Part shown: positions 47,401 through 58,443 of the stretch, piece after piece | Layout: each line of letters begins with the position of its first letter | Numbering within the stretch: the first letter of the stretch is position 1 | Source: Daphnia pulex | Lineage: Eukaryota > Arthropoda > Branchiopoda > Diplostraca > Daphniidae | Length of the DNA: 64,000 bases | Assembly: GCF_021134715.1 (NCBI RefSeq) | Contig: NC_060023.1 | Span: 8,866,001-8,930,000, forward strand | Direction of reading: 5' to 3' | The notes under the pieces: generated by a model | What the model was told of the DNA's origin: nothing | The model's input: only the letters and a program-made list of their open reading frames with translations | Database searches by the model: none | Made by a program: the position numbers and the translations under genes

Positions 47401-47775
47401 CACGTCGTTTTTATGCTGTAATAATTTAACGGAAGATATTAAAAGACCACATATTGAGCCACATTTTCCTAGGGAATAATGAAATTCCACAGTGACCTTA
47501 AGAGTAACCTACGGCGTTTCCTGGGAAAGTGACCGTGGGCCATGGCGGAACAAAGTCAAATAATATCTGGGAAAATCTTGTACTTTTCAGTTAATTTTAG
47601 TTTTATCCAGTTTCTTTTTAATGTTGTATAGAGGTCCTGCTACGGTTGTACATTTCTTATCTTTCCTATTTTCCCTTTTGATCCCGGTCAATCGTCTCTT
47701 CTAGCTCTTTTAGAAAAAGTTGAATAGGAAACGTTGTAATAGCCTAACGTACCATTCACGAGAATATGAGAGTGA

Positions 47776-48515
47776 AGGCACCAAATAACTGAGCAATCTT
47801 TGACCACACCAGTGACAAAAGAAATCATTAATGTCAATATCCAATGCATTTTTCAAATTTTTGTCTCATCTTTTGAAATCCAAATCCTATATTTAACCTA
47901 AGAAATGTGTCGATTGTTTCAATAAAGTTTGATGATATGGAAAATGTGTGTAGCAATATTACCTCAACTTCTTCATATCTTCATTAGCAGCAACCTAAAG
48001 CAAAGCAATGTAAACTCTGATTTATCCCTTTTAGAGGTCAACTTGCATCTGAAAAACCTCAAAAATAACTTCATAATTTGCTGCAGATTTCAGAAAGACA
48101 ACCTGCAAGGATTTCACTGTTACCAGAATAGTTTCTCCAGACTGTATCATGTTTTTTAAATTTAACACAATCAAGCTGTAAATCAATTAAAAAGAGACAT
48201 TGAGACACATGAGCTTACTTTCAGCTGTGTTAACACTGGACACACAACCAGTAGAAATATCAGACCATGACAAAATCTGAAAAGATTTTGTACACATTGT
48301 CCAACCTTGACTGTTTTTTTATGATAAACTTATTGAAAGCATTGACACAGAAGCAACCACGCACAAAAAAATTGTTCTCGATAGTTTTAGCACATTTTTT
48401 TAGCACAACCACAACTGAAACCAAAAGTCCAAAACAGAACCAAAATTCCAAAGCCCGCGCGTTGTCACGTTGTCTGCTAGTTTCTTTAAAAACCAGCATT
48501 GCCAGATTATGTCGT
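47776..48515 (-). pseudogene. TTI1 5'-half relic
   Basis: Four blocks are collinear with functional TTI1: 47785-47880 matches 42875-42975 (ACTGAGCAATC, ACCACACCAG, AGAAATCATT, CCAATGCATTT); 47960-48140 matches 43390-43560 (ACCTCA, TCTTCATTAGCAGCAACC); 48240-48330 matches 43670-43735; 48450-48515 matches 44125-44190, upstream of the TTI1 start. Intron sequence is included, so this is a segmental, not a retro-, copy. Many frameshifts and stops rule out function. It lies between the CA2 relic and CA3, exactly where TTI1 stands relative to CA1. Confidence 0.75.
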
Positions 48516-48957
48516 TCAGTCGCTCGTCATTCATTCGTCAAAGAAGACGCGCGACGGCGCGAGATTATGATTTTTTGAATTGTGACTTTGCGAGAAGAAG
48601 TTATAAGATGTATAGCTAAATAAGACGTGAACTCATGAATTAGGTTTTTGAAAAATATTTATTACCTATTTTCAGATAAAAGACAGAATAAACGAGATAA
48701 AATAATAAAAAAGAGAGGGTTTGCTGATCATAGCAGTTACCGGAGGTTGCTGAGTGTGGAGAGCGGCATACAACGTCAAAGTAGCCCAATTTTGTTTGAG
48801 CGAGGGAAATGTACGATGTCAGTTAAGACGACATTATAATTTAGTAGATTAGTAAGAAGATGAACAGCTAGCGTATTGGTTATAGGACGTGGTTAACAAG
48901 ATCAAGGCTGTTAAGCCATTTTTTTTATGTCTGCGCGCAAAAGAACAACATTGTTGT
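48516..48957. other. Short intergenic stretch before CA3
   Basis: No gene recognised. It corresponds in position to 44190-44632 next to CA1, but is more diverged. Confidence 0.35.
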
Positions 48958-50295
48958 TTACTCAAGTGGAAATTCTATCGCTGAGATAAGGTCTGGTAAT
49001 GAAAGTAATGGACTTGAAGGATTTGACTGTGGACGGTACATAACAACTCGATCGTGCAGAAGCTGAGTTGACCGGACATTTTCTATCAATTCGTTTCCGT
49101 GTTCATCACGTAGCCGTCTGAACTTTGCCAACTAAATAATAAAATTTTAAAAAAAATTAGACACAATTACTCTTCTGTTAGTTTCTACCATCATCTATAT
49201 AAAACTTGACAATGTGAAACGTAAAATATTTCTACCTGTCGTTCAGAAATAGCAATCGGAGTATCAAAAATTGTCCAGATGACGTCTTCGTTACAGTCGC
49301 CAGTAGTCAACGATCCGTTGTATCGGAAGAAACTGTCGGTATTATCAGGAAGAAGATCCGACAGTGGGACAGAATATCGCAATGCATCGCTTTTTGCGAT
49401 ACTGGGATCGATGATGTTATCAAATTGTTCGAGATGTCGGAATGCAATGTTGTCTCTCGGTTGCAGCTAAGAAAGTAAAAAAAAAAATAACAATGTGATC
49501 TTACGACAAGTTCTTATCGAAATAAACTATATTTAAACCTCAATCATAATCCCAAATACAGCCAATCCATCCTCGTTAGACAGAGCTTCGCTAAAAGTTC
49601 CGTATTTCGAATTGTAATGGACCATGTGCAGTTCGGCCGGATATCTAAAATAGGAGTATAACATTATGAAATGAATTGAATCAAATTCCGTATTATGCTA
49701 TTTGATCAATTTCGCACTGTTCTCCATCAATTCTGTGTTCACTGCCAGAAAAACTTCGGCCCCAGTGGAAGTGGAGCTGAACAAAGTTGTAACGGTCCTT
49801 GAGGCCTCCACCGGTAATGAAGGGCAATTCCGCGCCCATTCCTTGCTCTTCAATTTTTAATTCAACTGTTGTTTAAAATTCCAAATGATCAGATACAAAA
49901 AAAACTATAATGCAATGCAAGGGTGCTAAATATTCCTTACCGGTGTAACCGTTATTCTCCAATCTCTCGGGGAAAACAAGGTCGTAATTGTGGAAAATGA
50001 ATTCAGGATAATCGGCGATGATGGCATCGTTCGATTCGATGTTGATGGGCGACTGGTGCTGGCCTCCACATTGTGATTCATGCTCTTTCCAATTTAGGAA
50101 ACTAGCAATGTGAGTTAGTTGCGCCATGTTGAGTTTGCCAATCGACAAATTTACTATAATAGGTGTAAAAGTGTGAACTGCCCAAAACATAAAATTTAAT
50201 CCTTTGACAGGAACTGTCAGTTAAAAAAAAAACAAAAAAACAATGTAAACAGACGCGTTTACCTTGCGCAGCAAAGAAGCTTTCTTCGTCGTCAT
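48958..50295 (-). CDS. Secreted alpha-carbonic anhydrase 3 (start uncertain)
   Basis: Exons 3-6 are clean: 49718-49865, 49539-49644, 49236-49466, 48958-49131. Exon 2 ends at 49941. Zinc histidines are present in LHFHWG and AELHMVHYN, NNGYT replaces NNGHT (the shuttle histidine becomes tyrosine), and the cysteines of SQCGG and DCNE are present. The loop reads TTGD rather than TTPP. Exons 5 and 6 are very close to CA1. The problem is the front. A plausible exon 1 (50263-50295, MTTKKASLLRK) joins exon 2 at an acceptor near 50177 out of frame, because a 2-bp insertion in CCTATTATAGTAAAT shifts the signal-peptide segment. An ATG at 50190 (MFWAVHTFTPIIVNLSIG) gives an uninterrupted 302-residue protein with a weak signal-like start. 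Either that start is used or the gene is newly damaged. Confidence 0.75.
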
Positions 50296-50780
50296 ATCTC
50301 AACTGTTGATCAGAGACTGTCGCCTTGCTTTTATTACGCTGAAACAGCTTTCATAGTACCATGAAGAGGCGTGTACATAAAATTATACCATATAAGCATG
50401 CTTGCGGAAATCTCCGCCCCCACCCTCTCCTCTTCCATAAAAAAAGTTAAGAAATAAATAAAATCCCCGGCAAATCAAGGACATGCTGGTTTTACTGTCG
50501 GATATTTGTTGTGGATACTATTTTTTTTCGTTGACCAAATTAGGTTAATCGGCTAATTCCCTAATTGCACTTTTTGTATGTGGTGATTCAGAAATCCTTC
50601 AGTTGAAATTCCTCAAATGGAAACCCACAAGCCACAACTACATAAAAGATTAAGATTAGACATTTTTAGAGGATGAAGAAAGTGTTATTGGGATGGTATT
50701 AGAACTAGAGAAATAAAAGTTGCGGTGCGGATAGCCGAATAGGAGTCAAAACTGTGCAAGCAAAGGATTAACATCTGTGT

Positions 50781-52342
50781 TTAATTTGATTGAAATACAT
50801 TTGGAAACGCTGAGAATATATTTGGAAATGAAAGAAATGGATTTGTTGGATTGAAATTCGGTTCGTAATCCATCATATCTGGGCGGTACATTACAACTCG
50901 TTCGTGCAGCAGTTGAGTCGGACGAACGTTTTGTATTAACTGATTGCCATTGTCATCACGTAGCAGTCTGAACTTTGCCAACTAAATATTTAAATTCATA
51001 TCAATAATGATGTAAAGCTTCGTCGCTTTCCTAATCTATTCATAGACAGAAATATAAGGAAATCTTACCTGTCGTTCAGAAATAGCGATTGGCGTGTCAA
51101 AAATCGTCCAGATGACATCTTCGTTGCAATTTCCACTAGTCAACGAACCATTGTATCGGAAGAAACTGCCAGTGTTATCAGGTAGAAGCTCCGACAGCGG
51201 CACAGAAAACTGCAAAGCATCGGTGTTGGTGGTACTAGGATTGACGATGTTATCAAATTGTTCCAGATGTCGGAATGCGATGTTGTCTCTCGGTTGCAGC
51301 TACCATAACAAATAGAAAAAACAATCAGGCTGAGCGCTTATTGTCTAAGTATTTAAAAAAAAATGTTGGAGTACAAAGGATAATATTTTCCGGTATAAGT
51401 ATCATAGCATATATTAATCTTGGACTTTAAAAGCCGAGCGACCAGAACAATTGGTTAGCTCTCTTTCCCTTTCTTTTGTACTCGTTGTCGTTACTTTGGA
51501 GGTGCATTTTGGGCACATTATTTTGGGCAACCTATTCATCGGCATCGGCACGCACAAGAAAAAGGCTCGAAAAAAAAGCAGACAAAAAAAGATAAGTGTT
51601 TTATTAGTTATTCAAACCTCAATCAAAACCCCCAAGACAGCTAATCCATCTGCGTGTGGTAGAGCATCATTAAAGTTTCCATATTTCGAGTTGTAGTGAA
51701 CGATGTGCATTTCGGCGGGATATCTTTTAAAAGGAAACATCAAATCACGAAAATTAGTTTGAATTCAATTGAAAATATGTGAATTAAATGGCTTACTGCT
51801 TGCCATTAATTCTGTGCTCACTGCCACGTACACTTTCGCCCCAATGGAAGTGTAGCTGTACAAAGTTGTAGCGGTCGCCCAGGCCTCCGCCGGAGATGAA
51901 AGGCAATTCCTCGCACAGGCCTTGCTCTTCAATCTTCAACTCAACTGTTGTGTAGAAAATTCTATGGGTAGCAAAAAATATTAAAAAAGTAGTGTAATTT
52001 AATTATCCATTACCAGTGTGCCCGTCGTTCTCTAATATTTCGGGAAAAATACGGTCATATTGGTGGAAAATGAATTCGGGGTAGTTGGCTAGGAAGGCCT
52101 TATTCGATTCGATATTGATGGGTGATTGATGCTGGCCTCCGCAATGTGACTCGTGCTCATTCCAATTTAGAAAACTGGCAATGGAATTTGCGGGCGCCAT
52201 ATTCGGCTTGGCAATAGTAGCCGTAAAACATGTACATGTTAACAGTAACACCTGTTCAAAAATAATTAATTAACACTTTGATTCACAAGGAGTTGACTGA
52301 CAGCGTATATACCTGGCACGTCAACGAACACTTCTCCACCAT
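50781..52342 (-). CDS. Secreted alpha-carbonic anhydrase 4, 317 aa
   Basis: Six exons: 52313-52342, 52014-52251, 51797-51944, 51618-51723, 51069-51299, 50781-50981; phases agree (318 codons including stop). The signal peptide spans exons 1-2 (MVEKCSLTCQVLLLTCTC, then FTATIA). The zinc ligands (LHFHW, AEMHIVHYN), the shuttle histidine (NDGHT) and the disulfide cysteines (SHCGG, NCNE) are present; the active-site loop reads TSGN. The last exon is longer than in CA1 and CA3 and ends in a Phe/Pro/Asn-rich tail (NPFLSFPNIFSAFPNVFQ). TATAAAA lies at 52411-52417. The intron before exon 4 is larger than in the sister genes (about 320 bp between exons 5 and 4). Confidence 0.92.
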
Positions 52343-52410
52343 TTCCAAATTGTCCGTCGTCAAAGCTGCGCTAGATACAACTGTCGCGTTTTTTGGGTTT
52401 CCCGCTTCAT

Positions 52411-52417
52411 TTTTATA
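52411..52417 (-). promoter_or_regulatory. TATA box of CA4
   Basis: TATAAAA on the minus strand, 69 bp upstream of the CA4 ATG; the same spacing is seen at CA1. Confidence 0.55.
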
Positions 52418-53301
52418 CTGTGATGAAAGCTAATGTATATTACGAGAGACCAATTTTAAGCCACTTTTCCTAGTGAATAAGGAAATTCCAGCAATCTAAT
52501 AAGGAGTAACCTACGGCGAGTCCGTGGAAAGTGGCAATCGGCCATGGCGGAAAAAAGTCGAATAATCTTTGTATCTGCGATACACACAAACTCTCGTGTT
52601 TTTTTTTTCTAGTTTTACCCGGTTTGTAGAGTAACATTTCATCTGTGCCGTGTAGAGGTTTTATGCCCTGCTATGGCACACATTTATTTGGACGTTTCTC
52701 TTCTCTCCACTTTTAGCCCAGCAGCAGCCTCAAATACAAAAAAAAAACCCTGTTTGAAAAGAAATGAATAGCAATATGGTCTTATAGACAAACTTGAATA
52801 ATGCTGTTGATAATACTTTCTATTCAGGCGTCCATCGAGCCTTAGAAGTCACCGGAGAAAGGACGGATGGGATTACGCATGAAATGTTACGCAACACAAA
52901 GGAATTATTTCAACGTCTTCCGCAAGTGATTTTAGTGGCAGAGCTTTCGCAAAACAGTAAAAAATTTCAACATAAATTTGAAACACTGCCAAAATCAAAG
53001 TAAGTTGGCCCTCGGTCGGACATGCAACTTCAAAAAACGGCAGGTTTTCCTAAAATTTAAATATGTTTTCTTGGCAAATTTCAACTCATTATATTGGCAA
53101 ACAAAGTCAATTACTATATCATACACACGGTTAGCACTGCTGATGCGTATTTATAAATGATCATGCAAACATATGTATATGTGGTCTGAATTGTTCCGTT
53201 ACCGAACCATCCTTTGCGGATGATGTGCGGATTAGATTCAATGATTGTGCAATCGACCTTCGGGTCGGAGTTGCTGAGGATCATGCTGAATGGAAGGATT
53301 T
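52418..53301. other. Spacer between CA4 and CA5 with one orphan frame
   Basis: A plus-strand open frame at 52794-53003 (69 residues, ALEVTGERTDGITHEML and LPQVILVAELSQNSKKF) has balanced, protein-like composition but no recognised family and no clear splice partners. It may be a fragment of a gene moved by the duplications. The rest appears non-coding. Confidence 0.35.
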
Positions 53302-54687
53302 TTAAAAGTTAGACTGCTGGAACTCGTTTGAGAATGGTTTGAATAAGTTTGGAAGATGGCTGGGAAAGGAGAATAATGATTGGATAGGATTGGGATCCGG
53401 CCGGTAGGTAACGACTCTGTCGTGTAGCATTTGAGTTGGACGGACATTTTTCCCTAGTGGCATCCCGTTTTCGTCGTTTAGTAGTCTGAACTTTGCCAGC
53501 TAATTTATAAATACATTTAAGAATTTAAAAACATTCTTGTCCTATTATACAGCGCTAGAAAAGTGTTACCTGTCGGACAGAAATAGCGATCGGAGTCTCG
53601 AAAACGGTCCAGATGACGTCCTCGTTGCAGCCGGGTGTCGTCAGAGAGCCGTTGTACCGGAAGAAACTTTCGGTACTGTCAGGAAGAAGATCTACTAGCG
53701 GAACTGAAAATTGCAATCGATCGCTAATTGTCCTGCTAGGATCGATGATTTTGTCAAATTGTTCGAGATGGCGGAAGGCAATATTGTCTCTCGCTTGCAA
53801 CTAAAAATAATTGATATTACATACGTAATTAGTTCTATTAAATTACGCGGGCTAATGTGGAATAATTTCTATACCTCAATAAGAATTCCTAGAACGGCTA
53901 ATCCGTCCTGATGAGGTTTTGCATCATCAAAACTTCCGTATTTCGTATTGTAGTGAACGATGTGCAATTCGGCGGAATATCTGGATCAAATTAGATTACG
54001 TAAGAACCAATATGTTGTATAATTGCTATCAATTTTTTTTTACTTTTGCCTGTTGATGGTATGTTCACTTCCCAATAAACCTTCGTCCCAATGAAAGTGA
54101 AGTTGCGCAAAGTTATAACGGTCGTCCAGACCTCCGCCGGAAATGGATGGCAAATCGTCGTCGTCGTCTTCGTTGTCGATTTTCAACTCGACTGTTCCAA
54201 ATTTACCAAAATACTTACACCATTTTTTAAACTGTGAAATAATAAAGACGAGAAATATAATCGTACCGGTATGACCGTTGTTCTCCAAGCTCTCAGGAAA
54301 AATCAAATCGTAATTTTGGAAAATGAATTTCGGATAATTCGTGACGATGACTTCTTCCGTATTGATGTTGATGGGCGACTGATGGTGGCCACCGCAATTC
54401 GACTCGTGTTCTTCCCATTTCTGTGGATCTTTACCAATCAGTGCGACAATAGTTTTAAGCAAGAAATCCTTTTATTAGCTATTCCATTAGGCTACCAAAT
54501 CAACTTACTTGTGTAATCAAAATGGGTTGAAGGGGCGCCCACTTTCGTCAGAGGACTGCCAGCCGCAAAGCCAACCATCAGCCAGAACTGCGGAGAAAAG
54601 TAAATGTCACTCGTGTTAGTTAGGTGATTAAGGAGTAAGACGCGATAATCGTCCACTTACCTTGAACAATGAAGCCACTTTCATCAT
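53302..54687 (-). CDS. Secreted alpha-carbonic anhydrase 5, 316 aa
   Basis: Seven exons: 54661-54687, 54509-54587, 54267-54428, 54044-54191, 53875-53980, 53570-53800, 53302-53499; phases agree (317 codons including stop). The signal peptide spans exons 1-2 ([19 protein letters not shown]). Here the leader is split by an extra intron compared with CA1 and CA4. Zinc ligands ([15 protein letters not shown]), the shuttle histidine (NNGHT) and cysteines (SNCGG, GCNE) are present. The loop is TTPG, the closest of the cluster to the canonical TTPP, and exon 3 carries an acidic run (DNEDDDDD). The 75-bp intron at 54192-54266 is a multiple of three and has no stop in frame. TATAAATA is at 54772-54779. 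Confidence 0.92.
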
Positions 54688-54771
54688 TTCCGAGTTGTCT
54701 GTGGTCCGGCCCGCACTCGCTTTAGCGCTGCCGCTGATTAAACTGTTGCACCTTATCGGTTAGCCGGTTGG

Positions 54772-54779
54772 TATTTATA
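54772..54779 (-). promoter_or_regulatory. TATA box of CA5
   Basis: TATAAATA on the minus strand, 85 bp upstream of the CA5 ATG. Confidence 0.55.
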
Positions 54780-55897
54780 CTGCGATGGATTGCAATTGCA
54801 GCAGGCGGCTATTCTTCAGCACTACGATGAAGCTCGACGTCCATGCAGGAAAGACCTCCCCGATGCCAAGTATCTCATTGTTTCTATCTGCTAGTGAAAG
54901 GAGGAAACCCAGGCGGATTTATTTCCTGGGAGGCTGACCATGACTGGAGATCACCTGCCGGGTTATCTGGATGTATCACAGAATGACAAGTCAGCAAAGA
55001 TTTACGAATTCGGAGTGGGCAAGCTTCAAAAAAAGAACCGCCGTATCAAGGACTTATTTTTATGAGCACAAAAATGAAATAAAAAATATTTAAAAGTTCC
55101 AAGGCTTACCGATCGAAAAAAACCATTAGCGCCTGCTGCCTAAAAGGGCGGTCGAACTCTTTCTCGTGCGTGTGCCATTTCACATAGGAAGGTAAAAAAA
55201 GGGCTCCGAATTTGTTTCAACCCTTTTTTTTTTGTGTATCCTTTTCTACTGGGATAAGTATACAAATACGTATTGCATAATAAGTGGAGATTTAAAAATC
55301 CATAAAAAAAAACCCAACGGGCTTTGATCCAAACCCTTGAGGTCACTAGAAATGGTTGCAAATCAAATAGCCCAACTGGCGTGCACGCTATTACGACATG
55401 TTAAGTGTGCGGTTGATCATGAAAATTGTAAAACACTAGGTAGTGTTTAACCCTGAGTCTATACTCGGCTGAAAGAATGGGCAATTGTATACCGTGTGAT
55501 ATTCCATTAGCGCGTGACATGTACACAAACAACCTACACGCTTGATACTATTATAACCTTGAATAAAGGTGCGCATTGCCATTCCGATAGGTAAAGTTAT
55601 CGTTGGGAAATCTAAACCATTTGCAACCCATTGTCACTGACATTTTTTTTCGATTTCCAATTCACACAGACGCACTGAAAGACCCAGGAAATAAATGTTA
55701 ATAGATAGGTTTTATTTCTGGCATTTTTGGATGTCAGGAAATGAGCAAAATTTAATTGTTTTCGTGCTGCACGTTCGTGATGTATCTATTATACTACAAC
55801 TAGAACGCCCATCTATATCTAGTCTCTCATTCATTTGAAACTATAATAGAGGGGATACTACTTGTCATAGTTAAAGTTATGCGTTCGACTCCACGGA
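54780..55897. other. Spacer between CA5 and CA6
   Basis: No gene recognised. A minus-strand frame at 55140-55361 crosses poly-A/T tracts and looks like chance. Confidence 0.4.
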
Positions 55898-57291
55898 TTA
55901 ATGATACGGTGCGGCATAAAACGTGAATGCGCTTGGAAAGGGTCTAAATACATTGGGTAAGGACGTGAAAACGTTGGGAAATAAAACTAACGGTTTCACT
56001 AATTTGGGTTTGGGACAGTAAGAAACAACTCGGTCGTGCAGGTGCTGAGTTGTACGGACGTTTTCACTCAGCGGGTTGCCGTTTTCATCGTGCAATAATC
56101 TAAACTTTGCCAACTATTCAAGCCGAAATAGAAGACAAGTGTGAGGTGCTGGATGCAATGAAAAACAGGAATGAAAATGTTGTACCTGGCGTTCTGAAAT
56201 GGCGATGGGAGTGTCAAAAACCGTCCAGATGACGTCTTCGTTGCAGTCGCCACTCGTCAACGATCCGTTGTATCGGTAGACAGTGTCGGTATCGTGAGGA
56301 AGAAGATCCACTAATGGAACAGAGAAGTGCAGGACGTCGCCGTTGACTGGGCTAGGATCGATGATATTTTCGAATTGTTCGAGATGTCGGAACGCAAGGT
56401 TGTCTCTATCTGTCAACTAAAACATATATTAAAGAAACCAGACGTTGACAACTAAATGACCAGACGTTCGACTTGAATGTTTCATACTTCTATAAGAATT
56501 CCCAAGACAGCCAATCCGTCCTCGTGAGGGATAGCGTCGATAAAATTTCCGTATTTGGTGTTGTAGTGGACGATGTGCAGTTCGCCAGCATATCTAAAAA
56601 TAGGAATGAAATATTTAAATATTTTTAAGTTGATTTAGAATAGCATCAAAAAGTAAATCACGTACGCTTTCCTATCGATAGTATGCTCGCTGCCAAATAA
56701 TGTTTTACCCCAATGAAAGTGGAGTTGCACAAAATTGTAACGGTCGGTGAGTCCACCGCCGGTAATAAAAGGCAATTCCGCGTGCAGACCTTGTTCCTCA
56801 ATTTTCAATTCCACTGGAATAAACCGAATAATACGTCAAGAACAAATGTATAACACAACTGTAAAATAAATTAGGATGTGGTGAAAGTTATATACCGGTG
56901 TGTCCATTGTTCTCCAATCTTTCGGGGAAAATCAGATCATAGTTGTGGAAACAGAATTTGGGATAATTTGTTACAACGGCTTTTGACGAATCAATGTTGA
57001 TGGGTGACTGATGCTCGCCTCCGCAAAAGGATTCGTGTTCCCTCCACATTTTTGAATCTGTGAGCATCAAATAAGTCGTGAAATAATTTTTTACAATGTC
57101 GCTTTTCTCTTTTTTTAAACTTACTTTTCTCATCAAATTGAATTGATGGTTGCTCTTTTGTCCGTTGCATTGGCGGCCGCAAAGCAGCACATAAGCAGCT
57201 TCAAGATCTGTGGAAAATATTGTGTTAGTTATGATTTTGCATTGAAATAATTATTGCGGTATCATCTCACCTTACGTGAATCTAGTTTCAT
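55898..57291 (-). CDS. Alpha-carbonic anhydrase 6, leader frame broken
   Basis: Exons 3-7 are clean: 56896-57057, 56666-56813, 56488-56593, 56186-56416, 55898-56113. Zinc ligands ([15 protein letters not shown]), the shuttle histidine (NNGHT) and cysteines (SFCGG, DCNE) are all present; the loop is TSGD. As in CA5 there are two leader exons: 57271-57291 (MKLDSRK) and 57125-57207. Read in phase, they give an excellent signal peptide ([21 protein letters not shown]), but a TGA follows before the donor. The second leader exon is 83 nt where 82 (or 79, as in CA5) would keep the frame. So there is a single-base error in this copy or this assembly, or an unusual splice. Core domain intact; expression as a secreted enzyme doubtful. 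Confidence 0.75.
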
Positions 57292-57335
57292 TTTTTCAAC
57301 AGCGGCCGTCCCGGGTTCCAGACAGAATTGACATA

Positions 57336-57372
57336 ACTGAAGAACATCCTGGTTCCTCGACGTGCTTTTATA
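57336..57372 (-). promoter_or_regulatory. TATA box and initiator of CA6
   Basis: TATAAAAG at 57365-57372 and TCAGT at 57336-57340 on the minus strand, 34 bp apart, 45 bp upstream of the ATG. The promoter is well kept although the leader frame is broken. Confidence 0.6.
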
Positions 57373-58443
57373 CTGTAAAGAATGTCAGTTATGCCGTCTA
57401 GTAGGCTTCAATCTAAGTTCTACAGTGAAAAGAACAAATAAAAGGCCCATAGTGAAAGAGTGAACTCAACAACTTGAACAGCATTTCCCAGTAGGCTGGA
57501 GATCACTTGATCCTTCTTCAATTCCAGAAAATTTGCGGATCATTGTGATTTCATAACACCCCGAATGACTTTGAGTTTAAAAAATATTGTTCGCACGAAA
57601 TAATTGAATCTGTTACCCGCAACACACCATCTCACGACTTTCGCTTATTTATTTCACCGACTATAAAGAAAGCGAGGTCTATACTTCCATATACGTCCGT
57701 CTCCATCCATTCATGTTGAATGACTTTGAATGACTCATTAATTCAACAAGTTTACAATAGAAAAAAAGCTTTCTCAAATAACTTTGTGGGTGACATGAGG
57801 TACCGCGCACCGTGTCAGTGTGTGGACTTAAAAATAATGACTACGATTTGTCAAAGTCCGCACGTACTCAAAACCAACCACCTTATTGAGAGTGCAAGAC
57901 ATCAGTGGCAACGACCCAACAGACCTATGATGCAACTACTTGTTTTGTTAAAAGAAGAGAAGAGAAGTTTCAACGCGTCATTTCGAGAGTTGTTTTCACA
58001 AAAACATGTAAAAAAAAAATTGAACACTATGTTGTATAACGACTACTTTCTCCGAATAAACAGACGATCCCCAAATGGTTGACGTGATGCCCTTGTGGAC
58101 TAAAGGAATTTGAGCTTCTTCTTCTTGAAACTGTGCAGATGTTTACAAGAGATTAGTTTATCGGAAAAGATTATGTTTCAACCTCGGGCAAAGTGTTTTT
58201 CAAAACTACAAATGCGGTGCAAAGACTTGGGAATGAACGTGAATAGATTGTCGCTATTTTGTATTTCACGAAGGAGAAAGTGAAAAACAGAATTGATCTT
58301 ATACAGGATTGAGTATTAGAAATGCGTGACCAAAAAAAGGTGCACAGGCAGGCTATAGTGGAAAACTATTGGCTATAAGTACCAATTTTCTAACCAAAGT
58401 GACTACTGTGGATGGAAAATTTAAAGGTAAAAGAAATTTCAGT
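57373..58443. other. Intergenic, no gene recognised
   Basis: One plus-strand frame of 120 codons (57720-58082) has no domain, no splice context and K/N-rich composition at its end; I do not call it a gene. Confidence 0.4.

Noticed and set aside
57720-58082. 120-codon plus frame between CA6 and the methyltransferase
   Set aside because: No domain, no homologous look, flanked by AT-rich DNA.
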